Source: Mycoemilia scoparia (Eukaryota; Kickxellomycota; Kickxellomycetes; Kickxellales; Kickxellaceae). Taken from it: 64,000 nt of DNA. Positions 1 to 12,650 of the stretch are shown here, one piece after another (the first letter of the stretch is position 1; every line of letters starts with the position of its first letter). The stretch lies in contig JANBPU010000043.1 in NCBI GenBank assembly GCA_027575805.1, positions 39,703 through 103,702 on the forward strand. Direction: 5' to 3'. A program made the position numbers and the translations under genes. The notes under the pieces are model-generated. The model was not told the DNA's origin and ran no database searches. It saw only the letters and a program-made list of their open reading frames with translations.

Positions 1-307
1 ACGATGAATTATAACCGCAGCTGATGGTGTCAAATAAAGACTTCATGCTACCATACTATTATTATTATTACTACTACTACTTCTACTTCATCACCACCAC
101 CACCAGCAACAGGCGTATCACACTCTCCCACACACGCCCTTTTCTTTATTCAATCAATGGCAGCAAATAGGACCCCTCATATACACTAACGACTCAGATG
201 ACCTCTCCAAATAGCTTCATGATCCTCCTCTATGAAGCTTCGCCGCGGTGGCAATGACGACTATTGGGCCTACAACGAGCCCTGGAGTAGGGCATAGATA
301 GCCATCT

Positions 308-503
308 GGCCGAGTCTCTTCTAAAAGGGTGGGGGCACTAGGACATCATCATTCCCTTGGATAATAACCAATCACGCCGCCGTGAGGCTCCCGCCGAAAT
401 GTATAGCTGGCTGTCTATGTGGTGACTTTGCAGGGATGGGATAGGATGGGATGAGACTATCTCTGTCTGGCTTCTTCTTCTTTTTGACGGAGAGTTTGCC
501 ATA
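308..503 (+). repeat. Family C short inverted-terminal repeat, copy C0
   Basis: Begins with CTGGCCGAGTCTCTTCTAAA and ends with GACGGAGAGTTTGCCAT, which are inverted versions of each other. The interior (GGATAATAACCAATC, then AAATGTATAG, then TTTGCAGGGA) parallels the neighbouring copy. It carries no coding sequence, so it looks like a MITE (non-autonomous DNA transposon relic). Confidence 0.55.
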
Positions 504-663
504 ATATGGCAGAGTCTCCTTCAAAGGTGTACCAGAAGTATACCCTGGATAATAGCCAATAATCTGACAGATTACAGCTAAAATGTATGGTTTATGGGCC
601 GATTTGCAGGGAATGTACGAGGGTACCAATCTGTTTCTTCTTGATAGAGAACTTGCCATATGT
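504..663 (+). repeat. Family C short inverted-terminal repeat, copy C1
   Basis: Left end ATATGGCAGAGTCTCCTTCA and right end GATAGAGAACTTGCCATAT are imperfect inverted repeats. The core AAAATGTATGGTTTATGGGC recurs at 33.0, 52.7 and, inverted, at 23.3 and 60.9 kb. It abuts the preceding copy directly. Confidence 0.65.
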
Positions 664-1280
664 TCGATCAATCAGGTGACTTATCAGGCGAGCCCCGCAC
701 CCGCTCCTTGTATACGTCCATTTGCTGTGGGAGCTCATATATGCAAGGTTGGCGGGGGAGCTTATTTCGATCACATTAGTGGTTCACACACACACGCACG
801 CGATACAACACACTCTACTGAAAGCTGCCAAGATCGGAATGCTATCAAAGCTGTGGGCTAATCCATTTATTTGGGCTTGCTTGCTTGCTTAAAAGGTATA
901 CACCAAAGATGTCAATTCCATTTCCAAAGTACCAGAAGGTCATTATATAACAATACGGCATGAATAGCAGTCACATAGTAGTTTAGAAGGAAGGAACAAA
1001 CAAACAACTATTGTTTATAATTAAGCGTGCACATGTGTATTACTTATAAAGTTAAAAACGAATAAAGCGAGAGAGAAAGATATATAGTAGTAGTAAAGAA
1101 TAGATTTAGGGCTTATAGCGGGAGGCTAGTATGTAAAAAACATAGAGGTATGAGATATACCTTATAGTCAAAACAGAGAGAGATGTATGTATATATGGCT
1201 TCACCACCACCATCATCACATACTACTGCTACAAAACCCACCCTGGTTCTTGTCCAGCCATTAAACACAGTGAAATGCAT

Positions 1281-2957
1281 TTATTCTTGCTGATCCTGGT
1301 TGGCCCGCTGCTTTACAACCAGCTCATTGCCTGTGACACGTTTGTAAATATCCTTGATATCATCAAACACCGAAACAAAGTGGGATGTAGCATCATAGCT
1401 CTTGCTGACAAAGACGTTGTCGCTGGTGCCATCCTCCTTGGGAACAGAGATATCAGAGATTGTAACAAACTTTTCGACGATGTCACCCAGCAGGTTCAGT
1501 GCCGGGTGGATTTCAAGCTCAGGGGTGCTGGTCTCGACAATGGTAGAAACCGATGCCAGGTAGGTTCCCTTTGCGACAACATTGTGTTCGAAAGAAAGGC
1601 AGGTAATATATATATCGTGTTCGCGGCCGACCTGCTGCTGGGGAATGATGATTTGGCCGGATTCGCCCTCTAGCCCATCGATAGGATGTTTAAGCAGACA
1701 GAAAGCACGGACGACCTTGGCAACGACCTCAGTTCTTTCCTGGAAATACGAGGGATCGCCGATAACAATGTCAGCCTCGACGACATTGTCGCCTGAACGA
1801 ACTCCCTTGAACTTGCCATCTTCGTTCAACTCGATTCCATCAACAGGGACATCAAGCATGTAAGTGCCACCATAGATAGCAGATAGACGAGCAAAGCCCT
1901 GGGGCAATTCGCCCAATCCATAAAGAGGATAAATATATGGGCTCTTTCCGTATTTACCCAAAGAGGATACATACAAAAGAATCCTGTTGTAACTTTCTCT
2001 GATGGGCTTGTTCTTGTAGCTGTCGTCCAAGTAGAGGCACATGGCGTGGCCAATGTATTCCTGGACGCCCCCGCTAAGATTGTATTTGGCATATAGGGTC
2101 GCCATGGTGTCCTTATCAAGGTCGATGCCCTGGTGAGTCTTTGGATCGTCGTCTCTCCAGCTCTGAATGAATTCCAAAAAGTTCTTTAGGCGTCTCTTTT
2201 CAAATATACCGGCAAGGGGGGTCTTGATGGCTTCAAACTCGGTGGCTGGAACCTTGTAGAGCCTGCCCTCACGGTATACCATTGAGCACGAGATCTGCTT
2301 GAATTCAAGATAACGAGTTACATCGGTGTATACCAAAACCTTGACCAGCTCTTCGTTGGCCATCATGAACTTTGGAATCAAATCGATGTTGAAGTCACGA
2401 CCCCTGCCAATATCCTTAGGCAAGGTTTTGTTGAATTTTTGCAAGAGCTATAGTATAGTTGTTGTTGTCATCATTAGTAGGTCGGTTGGTTAGTAGTTTA
2501 TCATGAATTCTCACGTATATATAGATAGATAGATAGATATATATATATATATATTAAACATAGAGTAGTACAGCGACAAGCAAACAGTACAGTTCGTTGA
2601 TAAGAAGATAGATAGATAGTAAGAAATACAAAATAACAATGGCAAAAACATACCTGGGTGAGATTTAGACTGGCACATTCACCGCCATAGTAATCCTTTC
2701 GGTCCATATGCAGGACCTTCTTTCCTTCGACAGATAAAAGGCCGGACAAGACACATTCAGTAAGCCCGGTGCCCAAGACAATAGCATCATACTTCTCATC
2801 CTATATTTTAAAAGAGAAAGCAAACAAGCTTTGGTATTAGTTTCAAGTTAACTAGCATAAATAAATAAAGGAATGAGGAAATCCGTAATGCAATGTAACA
2901 GCATATAGAAGCAACACTCCATCGCCCAAGCAAGTCAATGAAACCTGTGCATACCAT
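1281..2957 (-). CDS. GDI1: Rab GDP-dissociation inhibitor (GDI)
   Basis: Extracts GDP-bound prenylated Rab GTPases from membranes and returns them to donor compartments, a core part of vesicle traffic. Three exons were inferred: the ATG alone at 2957-2955, then 2800-2654, then 2447-1281, giving 438 residues (GDI is usually 440-450). Introns start GTATGC and GTATGT and both end TATAG. The N-terminus has the dinucleotide-type loop VLGTGLTEC (residues 9-17) and [11 protein letters not shown]. The Rab-binding platform follows ([20 protein letters not shown], then [11 protein letters not shown]), then [20 protein letters not shown]. The spacing of DEKYDAIV right after the start Met matches the family exactly, which fixes the unusual first exon. 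The product is cytosolic. Identity is secure; the first exon rests on splice signals and family alignment. Confidence 0.96.
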
Positions 2958-3478
2958 TTTCAAAGTACTTTATGACAAAAACAGCAACAACAGCTAGAGA
3001 TATGATTTTAAAGAAAGAAGAGTGTAGGATAGTAGTAATAGTGATATAAGAATAAAGAAGAACCAAGAAGTGAAGTTGGTTTCTGTGAAAGGTTTGGGGG
3101 TGGTTTAGTTAGTAAAGAATGGATACAGGGGCAAATGACGCTTTGTATAAATCCAATGTTTTGACAGCAAAACAATAGGCTGGCTGGTGTGTTCGGCTGT
3201 GTGTATACGTGTATACTATTGCAAAGTAGGAGGCGCGATATGCTGTAGTTGGTCAGACTGTCGCCCAAGTCAAGTCAGTCAGTCAGTCAGTCAATCAACC
3301 AACTATAAATCTTCCTCACAGTTAGGTCAATCTGAATAACAAAAATATAAAGCTGAATTGGATGACGTTTGCAGGTTGAGATGGCCTTCAAAAAGAACAT
3401 TCTTTCAAACATCTTTATCTGTTCTCATTAATTATAATAAAAGATAACATGTATTCAGCAGCATTGAGAACAAGCCTC

Positions 3479-3509
<31 letters not shown>

Positions 3510-4038
3510 ATCAATCAGTCAGTCAGTCTTTTCTTTCTGTCTTTCTGCCCTTCTTGAGTTGTAGTCTGTGTCCTGTGTATGGTTAAAATACACAAGGCTT
3601 TGGAAGTGGTGGCTGGTGCTTTTAGATACACTGCTTTGTTGTTATTGCAATCATACATAATTGCCAATCCTAAACAAGATAAATATTCATACCTTTTTTT
3701 ATCGAATAGTCTACACAAAAGTACATTGAACAAGTGTAGCTATTTCAACATCTGTAAATATTTACTATTTGCAAATGAAAATTAAAAACAATTCTATCTC
3801 TCTCTCACTCTCTCACAAATATTACCAAAGAGATGTATAATAAACACCTACTAGAGTGATTTCCTATTTTGTTGTATATCACAAACTGTTTCTGGTGTCT
3901 GTTGTGTTTACCAACAAACCTTTCATGGCAATGCGTTTCATTAGGTTTATTATTGTTGTGATATATTCTCTTTAAGTTGAATCTCATCTCCCTTTCTTTT
4001 TTTAAAAAAAGTAAGTCTCTAAACAGCGTGCTGGTTTG

Positions 4039-4168
4039 CCCATATGGATAATAATTTTTGAAGGGCTAAATGCAAAGTATAAAAGATAATATTGGCCTGA
4101 CAAGTACGCAAGTTGAAACTACTGTCCTACTAGTAAAATTTGGCCCTTCAGAAATAATCACTCATTTG
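4039..4168 (+). repeat. Family A MITE-like element, copy A1 (diverged)
   Basis: Left end CATATGGATAATAATTTTTG followed by AAGGG. The right end reads CCCTTCAGAAATAATCACTC, its imperfect inverse. The interior differs from the other A copies, so this may be a separate subfamily sharing only the ends. Confidence 0.55.
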
Positions 4169-4177
4169 GTGAAAGTG

Positions 4178-4304
4178 TTCACAAGGCTTTGGGCAAAATG
4201 GGTCCCCAGGAGTAGTTGCATATAAAATATCTGACGATTGAGCCAAAATATGATGAGAACCTACAATTTCTTTTTATTTCACACCCGATCACTTGTGAAA
4301 TCCA
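4178..4304 (+). repeat. Family B dispersed repeat, copy B1
   Basis: Contains GGCAAAATGGGTCCCCAGGA, then GAGCCAAAATATGATGAGAA, and ends GATCACTTGTGAAATCCACC. Similar blocks occur at about 13.5, 16.9, 20.5, 21.6, 25.3 and 32.7 kb. It sits between two family A copies. Confidence 0.6.
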
Positions 4305-4417
4305 CCCATATGGATCATAATTTTTGAAGGGTGAATATTTATAGGCGCAATCACATCCAAACGGATGTCCAGTTTTACTAGCAAACTTTCACCCTTCAAA
4401 AATTATTGCCCATATAG
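4305..4417 (+). repeat. Family A MITE-like element, copy A2
   Basis: Left end CCATATGGATCATAATTTTT then GAAGGGTGAA. Right end TTTCACCCTTCAAAAATTAT then TGCCCATATAG. The ends form near-perfect inverted repeats of about 27 bp around a roughly 60-bp core containing GGATGTCCAGTTTTACTAGC. This core recurs in copies at 16.7, 16.8 and 20.4 kb. Confidence 0.75.
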
Positions 4418-4614
4418 TCATGTATTATGTTTAAATATAAGGTTATTTTTTTTGAATCAGAATAAAGTAATAATGAAGATGTAGTAAAGTAGTAGTGCTG
4501 ATGAATTTTGTTTAGCAATATCCAAACACAAATGAAGTTTGTCTGATGGCGAAATAAATGAATATTTTCCTCATAAAAGAGTGGTGATGATGGTCGTCAT
4601 AAAGGAAGGCTTAT

Positions 4615-7600
4615 TTATTTTGGTCGATGAAGTGCTGTTCTCATCTGAGCCAATCTTGCTCTAAGATCTTCAATAGAATGTGACTGTCCATCTGCTCCTG
4701 AAGATGATGTAGGTCCTGGTCCACCACCACCTACAGAGGCTGAGTTGGTTGTTGGAGATATCATTGAGAATGGTCTAGTAGAAGAGATACCACCACCACC
4801 ACCACCACCACTGTTTGAGTAGTAATCTCCTTGGGATTCTGATGAAAGTGGTCTTCCAGTCAACATTGGTCCAATATTGCTGTTCGGAACACCTCCTCCA
4901 ACAGATGAAGCCGAGATGCCTGCTCCTGAAGCTCTGCCTCCAGATGAGATCTTTTCTTTCAACGCTCTTAGTTGAGATGCTAGAGCATCATGAGATCGAA
5001 TCGATGCAGATGCTGGTGGTACTGATGATGGGGACGAAGAATATTGATGTCCAATTTCGACACCATTATTCTCCCCATATCCTCCTCTTTGGCCAGACTG
5101 TTGGAATCCATATGGGCTCATTGTTCTTCCAATTGGCGATGCTACTCGCATACCTCCATAGCCTCCACCAATGCTACCATTTGGTGCATTACTGACACCA
5201 ACACCTCCTCCATATCTGGTGGGCGATGAATTTGTCGATGTATATGAAGCTGGTCTTGTAAATACTCCAGATCCATGTGCCTTAGCCGCATTAGCAAGGC
5301 CAACCGATGGTGAGCGCATGCGACGAAGAGGACTGATGTTGGCTTTGAGCGATGTTGACTGTGATGGCGCCGTGGGAAGTGCTGTCTCAATAATCTTTTC
5401 GATCTGTCTGGGTGTTGGTGGCTGATTGTCTTGAGTAACATGTCGAATGTATGCATAAGTTTCCGACGACTCTGTAAATATCTGGTGAACATTCATCGCC
5501 CACGCTTGGTCATGGGGATGCTGCCTATGCAGTTGTGAAAGAGGCAGCGCCCTTGGGTTCTCTTGACCAATCTCTGCAACAAGGGTTCCCATCTCATCCC
5601 AGATTCTTGGTCCCAGGCCGGTTGCGATAGCGTGATTGATGGTCTTGATTGTTCGCTTAGGCAAGTCGCCATACATGAACTTATCCTCGCGCTGTCTCCA
5701 TTCAGAGTCAGGCAGGCGAACAAAGAACCGATGCGTAAGTGGAAGTATTTGATCATACTTGAGATTCTCTGGCTTTTTTATTATCTCGTCCTTAAGGTTC
5801 TTTGAAATACGCCATAAGCAGCGCATGACTAGATCACCATACTTGGCTTGATAGTGCTGCTGTGACGATAGTCCTTTGAGGGGAAGTCTAACCGACATTG
5901 CAGACTCTAGCATTGGTATCAGATTTTTGTACACGATCGTTCTATCCGCATTCTCTAAGATACGCATTACCAAAGAATTCATTGCTTGTGATAGCTGAGC
6001 TGCATCGTCGATTAATGGCGAATCACCCTCTTTGCTGTCGTTAAGCACTGGGTCTACCAATCTACGCAGTAGCTCGTCTAAAACCTGTGATACTGCCTCA
6101 GATCCTGCTGACTCTGCCAGAGACTTATCAACAAACACATCAATCAGTGTTGCAATAGTTGCCTTGCGCAGACGTGCAAGTGTTTGGCGCATGGGAGAAG
6201 ATGAGGATGGATCAATGGTAGTGGCAAATGCCCATCGCATCTGTAATCTAACCGCTGGTAACAGGTAATTTATCTGGCTGGCAATAACATCACGACTACT
6301 ATCGCTCTCTGCTACAAAGCGCTGGAGCTGATCAAGCGCATCAACTGCGCTTCGCGGATCATCGCCAGAAAGATCGGCAATTATTCCCTCCAAGTACTGC
6401 TCCTCAGTGCACTCAGGTTCAGCACTAGGAGTAGGTTGCCAATTGTACTGCCGATCATAGCCCTGAGAATACACAGAGTTATGGTCACTACCTTGATTGT
6501 ATGATGTTGGAACCGATTTTATCGTTGATAATGCAGGCATGTTAGATGCTGGGAATGCTGTAGTTGTATGTGAAGAGTATGACGGCAAGTTGAGTCCATC
6601 AAGGTTAAGGTTGTAACCACGAGACTGAAGCGATGTTGATGAAGATGCCTGAGAGTTTCGGCCAAGTCCAGGTGATGGTCCAGTACTGTTTCCAGGTCCT
6701 GCAAGACCATGGCCATGAAGACCTTTAATTCCTGATCCTGGTCCACCACCCAGCTGGCGGCTGCGAAGCTGGGATGTGGCAGCTCCTCCAAGTCGCGATG
6801 ATGATCGACTATTTGAGCTTCCTGTTCCAGTACCTGCAGCCGCAGCACCACCGCCGCCTGATCTGTGCTTAAGTCTTTCTTCAAGCATAGATTTCTCTCT
6901 TTCTGGTAACCTTCCAACTAGTCTCCAGAGCTCACCTTCACCGCCAGGAACATGTTGAGACATCTCTACCAAGCATGAAAGTGCCGCAGTACGGACTTGA
7001 GCATCTCTGTCGGATATGGCCTGAGCAATTTGAGGGACTATCTTGGATGGGTTGGAACAAACACCAGACAGTCCAAGACCAGCCGATCGCTCACGAACAA
7101 AGTAAGACATACTCTCCAGCGATTCTTGCCTGGTTCTTGCGTTCTTGCATCCTCTCAATCCATAGTCTAGCAGGTTCTGGAAAATCTTTGATACTGGATA
7201 CAGATGTGTCAGCCGGCTGATAACCAGCTGCCTTACTCGAGATTTGACCTGCTCTTTATTGTTACCAAGTTGGGCTATGAGGTGAGGCAATAGGCAGTGT
7301 GCTTCATAGTCGCTCCAACCGACATTTCGTTCTTCCATCACTTGGAAAAAATGCTCTATTAAATCAAGGCACTTGAGAATAGTGTGGGTCTGATTATCGT
7401 ATAGTCTCAGAGAAATATACTTAAATAACAAATCGTTATGGGCCAAGTAACGATCCCTCATTTCTTCGGTCGCAACTCCATAACGATCTTCGCTAAACCC
7501 TGGAATAGAAAGCATATCATCTAGCGATGTCAAAGCGGTAAGATAGTCGCGATCCTTATAATGCCCAGTGGAGAATAGTAGAGCTTTTAGTCCGTGGCTG

Positions 7601-10600
7601 ACATGTCCTTCCATCTGTGCATTCAAAAGGTTTATGAGCTCTGGTCTTGGTGTGTCTGTAAACTGCCAGCGAGCAGATGATACAGTAGCGTCTTTTCGTG
7701 CTCTCATTTCCTTGTACTTGGGTGATGCGTTGAGAATTGGTGGCTCATCTTCTGCTTCTGATCCAGCAGTCATCGAGGCAGTTCTGGAAGGCGGTCTTGC
7801 CTGACCCATGCCGGCACCCATCCTTGGTCTTCCCGCTGGCATTTGACCACCACCGGATGCAGACGTTGCTGCTGCTGCTCCTGCTGCCCCTAACCTTTGA
7901 GGTGGAGCAAGTCCGCCGATTCCCGTGCCTGGTTTCCTTCTGGATCCCATTGGTCTGCGCAGGCCACCAGCGCCTGATGCTGCTCCAGCAGTGGTGGGTG
8001 CAGCAGACGAAGTGCTTGCTGGAGTAGGTCTTCTGCCAACAAGTTCAGCAGCAGTGATAACTTGGTTTCCACCTGGGGACGGCGCTCTGTCTGCTGAAGT
8101 GCTTCCTGATCTTGCAGTTCTTGAAACAGCACCATGAGGACCAGCTGATCCTCTGCCGTACTTGGATCCTTGTGATCCTGCTGCTGCACTACCACCACCA
8201 TTTGACCCAATAGCTTGAAGGCGACATTTCTCGATCATGGGCATTACGGTTTGTTTGCTTGCTCCCTTGAGTTTACTACTACAACTATCGATGACCATTT
8301 CAGGTCCAACGCTCGAAATGATATAAATCAACAGCTTTTGGGCATTGTTACGTACTGGAGCATTCCTGTCCTGGAGAGGCATAAATATAGATGGAAGAAA
8401 TTCAGAAAGATCAGGGAGGTTTTCCTTTCTGTTATCTAATTGCTTTGCAAGCCAACCCAATAGATTTTCACGAAGTTCTGGAGAGTCATTTTCGATGGCT
8501 TTGGGCGCATTGTGGATAATTGGACCATCAAATGCAGCAGGAGTTGTTGCGACAAATGCATCTAGGGCTTTCAAAGCTCCCTGCCTGACAGTTACTTTCT
8601 TGTCAGTTAGTGTCATCATTGTCGGCAAAGCAAGGAGGCGAATGTGTTGTTCAAATGGAGCTCCCATACTCGCAGATAAATCTGCAATAATTCCAAGTGC
8701 TACTGGGATCAAGTTTTTGTTGCTGTCAGTAAGCCTGCTCTTAAGGGCAGTTAGCAAGTCCAAGGGCAGTTCGGGCAAAATACGGTGCTTTGCATCATCG
8801 AGTATAGCTGTAACTGCCTCGAGACCCTCTTTGCGCTGTTTCCAGTTGTTGTCATTTATCATGCGAAGAAGCCCTGGTGTTATCTTTGGAGAAATATTGA
8901 CACGAGGAATAAGACTGTCCATTGGATCTTCATCGGCATCATCACCTCCTGCTGGTGCTCCACCTTTACCATCGCCTGACCTTCCGCCTTTAGATGCAGT
9001 AGGCTGAGATCTGGTTGGTTCTGGTGGTGGATCATCAGCTACGCGATCGAACTCAGCATCAACAAGAGATTTTAGTTGAGCAGGGATATCTTCAACTAGT
9101 GTGGCAATGGGAGGACCGACAAAGCGACGCAAAGTTCCCATCACAATAACAGCTTTTTGTCTCACTTGTCCATTACTGCTGCCAAGACCAGAATCCTTAA
9201 TGAAAGTAATGATATCCTTGAGCTGTAGACCAGCAATGCCAAAATCTAGTAAAGCCTGGTTGACCCAATCCAAACAGTCGCCAAGTACTTTGGGGGACTT
9301 TTGTTTGGACATGGGCACAAGGGCTTGACCAAGGACAAATTTTAATGATAGACGCTCGGCATATGCATACAAAGCTTCCCCAGCCTGCTTTTTGGCCTTG
9401 ATATCACCAAGCTTATCAGTCAATATTGGCATGGTGAGGGCAGCACAGCCATTCGAAAACTTTGCAGGGCAATTCTCGGCCATCCATTTCAATGTCTCGT
9501 AAACCCGAAGATTGACCTGGAAGTTACTTTCTTTCCATCCAGGCTTCTTTGCAAATTGACGGATCATCAACTCTGGCTCGATCTCTGCTGCCTCCATTTC
9601 TGTCTGCATAAAGCTCAGGATCTTCTCCATGCCTTCTACACGTTCTTTCCATTTTTTAGAATTGAGCATTTCAAGCGTGTCTTGTGGTAAAATGGCGGCA
9701 ACCTTTTCGTCAATAGCCTCATCGCCAGCAAAGCGATAGCGAATGGTTTCATCTACGACTACAGGTCCGGGTGCTGTTGACTTTGATGCCTTGGCCTGTG
9801 GTTTGGCTGGAGTGGGTTTGGGCTTTGGCGCTGGCGGTCTGGCTGTTGGGGGTGCAGCAGTGCTACCACCATTCTTTGCTTCTCTGGCTGCCTTCTTTTC
9901 GGCTGCCGCTCTGGCCGATGCTTCAAGCTTCTTCCTGAGTGCTGGCGGAAGATTTGCCCCTATACCTGCTGGCTTTGGTGGTTCATAATCATCATCATTA
10001 CCATCCTGAACACTTTGTGGTATGGGTGCTTTTGCTGACGCAGGTTTGGGTTTAGCAGGCGCAGTCTTGGACTTTGGTTTTGGCTTGGCCTTTACTGTAG
10101 TCTGAGCAGGTTTGGCACTAATAGTTGCTTTTTCATAAAATTCTCTTATCTTGGCCTCCTTGATCTTGTCGACATCACCCAAGAATGGCATAAGTACCTT
10201 TTCGCCAACAAGCTTCATCATAGTACCAAGTGCTTCAGTACTTGCCTCGCGAACATTGGCATCGCCATCATCGCCAGCCTTCTTAGCTAATTCAGTAATG
10301 GCCTTTATATTTGCTTTGGACGGTATAGATTTAGTAGCTGACAGACATCGGGTCAATAAGCGAATGGATTCAGCTCGTATCTGTGGATTTTTATGAGAAT
10401 ATCCCTTTTCGATGTATTCAAAAAAATTCATGGTATCTTTATTTGTTGTAGCAAATACGGCATCAAGAGCAGCCCGAAGTGCATCAACACAGGTTTGTTT
10501 GCGCTCTTTAAGCTTTTCCATCATTGGTGTTACAACAGTGGACTGGTATTGGGCAAATGGGCCACGCAGACCCTTTGCTAATAGCTCTATACAATTTATG

Positions 10601-11893
10601 GCCAGTATAGCTACAGGCAAGTTTACATCACTGATTCTTCCTGCAAGCTTTCCAACCAAATCACCATATGATTGTTCTTTAATCCTTGTTGTGTTTAATA
10701 CGCCTTGTAAGCCCTCGACTGCCTCTTTCCTTTCCTTCCATTTCTTTGATGCAAGGTTAGTATCGAAATTGGGTGGTAACTTGGCTAGTACGTCGACAGG
10801 ATCAGCAAGATCCCATGGGTCCATTCCAGCAGCATCTTCGGAATCACTATTGGGATCGGTATCCCCATCTTCACCATTTCCGTCTTCTTCACCCTCACCA
10901 TCATCATCTAGGACATCTTCTGGTTTCTCGCTGCGCAACAGTCGTGTAGCCCTTGGTTTTGTTTTTTCTAAGCTATCAAACTTCTCTTGGAGTTCCTTGA
11001 GTGCAACTGGATTAATATCCGAAAGTGAGGGCATTAATGCAGCACCAATCCATTTATAAAGCTCGATAGTAAGGTCATGGGCCTCTGCTCTGACAGTTTT
11101 ATCGCGATGCCCAAAGGGCTTAGAAAGGCTCTTGACTATGGGCTTTATGTTAGAGTGTTTGATACCAAATGACTTTATTATCTCGCTAACTGCATGCACT
11201 GCAGCAGCCACTGCTTTAGGCGTTTTTAGATCAAAGCCAGACAAGACTTTTTCCTACAAAAAACGTCGATTTTGTTTTGAAATGTTAGCAAAGTAAACAC
11301 ACACACACACATCCATTGATATAGTTTGTCATATAGACATCATCGATTGAATTATTTGGTACTTACGATGACAGGATCAGGCTTGTCAACTTCAATATAC
11401 AAAAGCAATAAATCCATGGATTGCGCTCTTATACCCGCTCGTGGGGATGAAAGGCACTTTTCAACCAACACTGGTACAACGGCTTCTCTAGTCGCCACGG
11501 GGTTAGGTGAATTTTCTGTAAGTGCTAATATTGCTTTAATTGCTTGTTCTTGAGCAGCCACATTGGTATCTTTGATCATTTTTGGGGCAAAGCCTTCATA
11601 TAGACTGAACTTTGACCGCTCGCTCTCTGGATCCAGCGTTGGGACCTCTTTTGCTAGCTCATCATATGCTGCCGAGCGGACTTTCCATACCTAACAAATT
11701 ATTCCCACACAAATATAAACACATTATATGCGTTTAGAATGTGTATGCGCATTTGCAGGCTGCGAAAATGTTCAGCAATCACTATTCACGATTGCTCATT
11801 TAGAAGCAGATATATAATGTTAACAAGCGTTCTTACCTTGTGGACTAACCTCTCGGTTAACGGAAGAGATGAGTAGTCTTCCGGAGCTGACAT
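4615..11893 (-). CDS. STU2: XMAP215/Dis1/Stu2-family microtubule polymerase with five TOG domains
   Basis: Binds tubulin through TOG domains and accelerates microtubule plus-end growth; acts at spindle poles, kinetochores and plus ends. Exons 11893-11837, 11690-11367 and 11253-4615 give 2,339 residues. TOG1 spans about 1-240 (HKVWKVR), TOG2 about 275-500 (SKKWKERKEA), TOG3 about 645-860 (SKKWKERVEG), TOG4 about 908-1143 (DNNWKQRKEG) and TOG5 about 1298-1585. A conserved helical C-terminal domain covers about 1745-2065. Basic Ala/Pro/Lys linkers lie between TOGs, as in the family. A Ser/Gly-rich tail ends in two short helices (ALASQLRALKEKISS and SIEDLRARLAQMR). Yeast-type Stu2, Alp14 and Dis1 have two TOGs and fewer than 1,000 residues. 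The order here matches animal ch-TOG. The start fits the family N-terminus; a further 5'-UTR intron is possible because TTTTAG lies just upstream. Confidence 0.95.
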
Positions 11894-12650
11894 TAGGTCT
11901 AAAAATGCACACAATAAATGTCATGATATTTAGCTTGGGCATGTATTACAGACATATATGATATAATGATAAAAAAGCCACACAAAATATTTACCAAAAT
12001 ATTATTTAACTAAAATTACTATTATATGTGTTAATAAATGGAAATGACATTAAACAAAATAAAAAGAGAGATAGAAAGGCTAGCCGCAAATGAATATGCT
12101 TGTTTGTGGGAAATGTTTGGTTTCTCTGAGTATACAGATAAATAATAAATACATACAGCTTTATAGCATCGACTTTGATATAGTGATTTGTTTACCACTT
12201 CAGCCGCAAGTCATTAATCCTGGTTAATGGGTAGTCTTGGTATCTATAATCTGATCAATTGGACGATGAGATTACCAGTTGGACTTGGTATTGTCATGAT
12301 CTTATAACATCAATGCTTTATTTGTCTTGGGCTTGCAACCCTTACTTAGATGTTTGTAAGGAGTACATCATATCTAAGCTAAAAATGTAGCATTTTTTAT
12401 CTAGAAATTGGGAGGAGTGGCCAGCTTTAGTATCTCATGATATGGAACAATGTAACTTGTCCGCAGTACAGAAATCCTTCAAAAATGCAATCTCCAAGGC
12501 TTTTCCCATAACCTGGGTTACTTTCGATGCACTGTACTTATACCAATCACTTGTGCAAAGAAGTACTGGCAAACATATTCTATAAGTTAGTTGCAGCTTA
12601 CTCTTCGCATATACTTTACACAAATTAATTGATAAACAGGCATTAAGAGG
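11894..12650. other. Divergent promoter region between the XMAP215-type gene and SYS1
   Basis: About 750 bases of A+T-rich DNA holding the start regions of two genes transcribed away from each other. No coding region or repeat family copy was recognised. Any 5'-UTR exon of the XMAP215-type gene would lie here. Confidence 0.6.

Larger units (their letters stand above)
1..1280. other. Intergenic, no gene seen
   Basis: No convincing coding region. The first 110 bases are a TTA/CTA/CAC trinucleotide microsatellite. Two copies of repeat family C lie head to tail at about 308-503 and 504-663. The remainder is A+T-rich and lies downstream of the convergent end of the GDI gene. Confidence 0.6.
2958..4614. 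other. Intergenic between GDI and the XMAP215-type gene
   Basis: No supported gene. Holds the GDI upstream region, a CAGT-rich simple repeat near 3275, a CT microsatellite at about 3475-3500 and a repeat cluster A-B-A at 4039-4417. The latter lies in the 3' flank of the XMAP215-type gene. Short open stretches here lack codon bias or homology that I can recognise. Confidence 0.6.
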
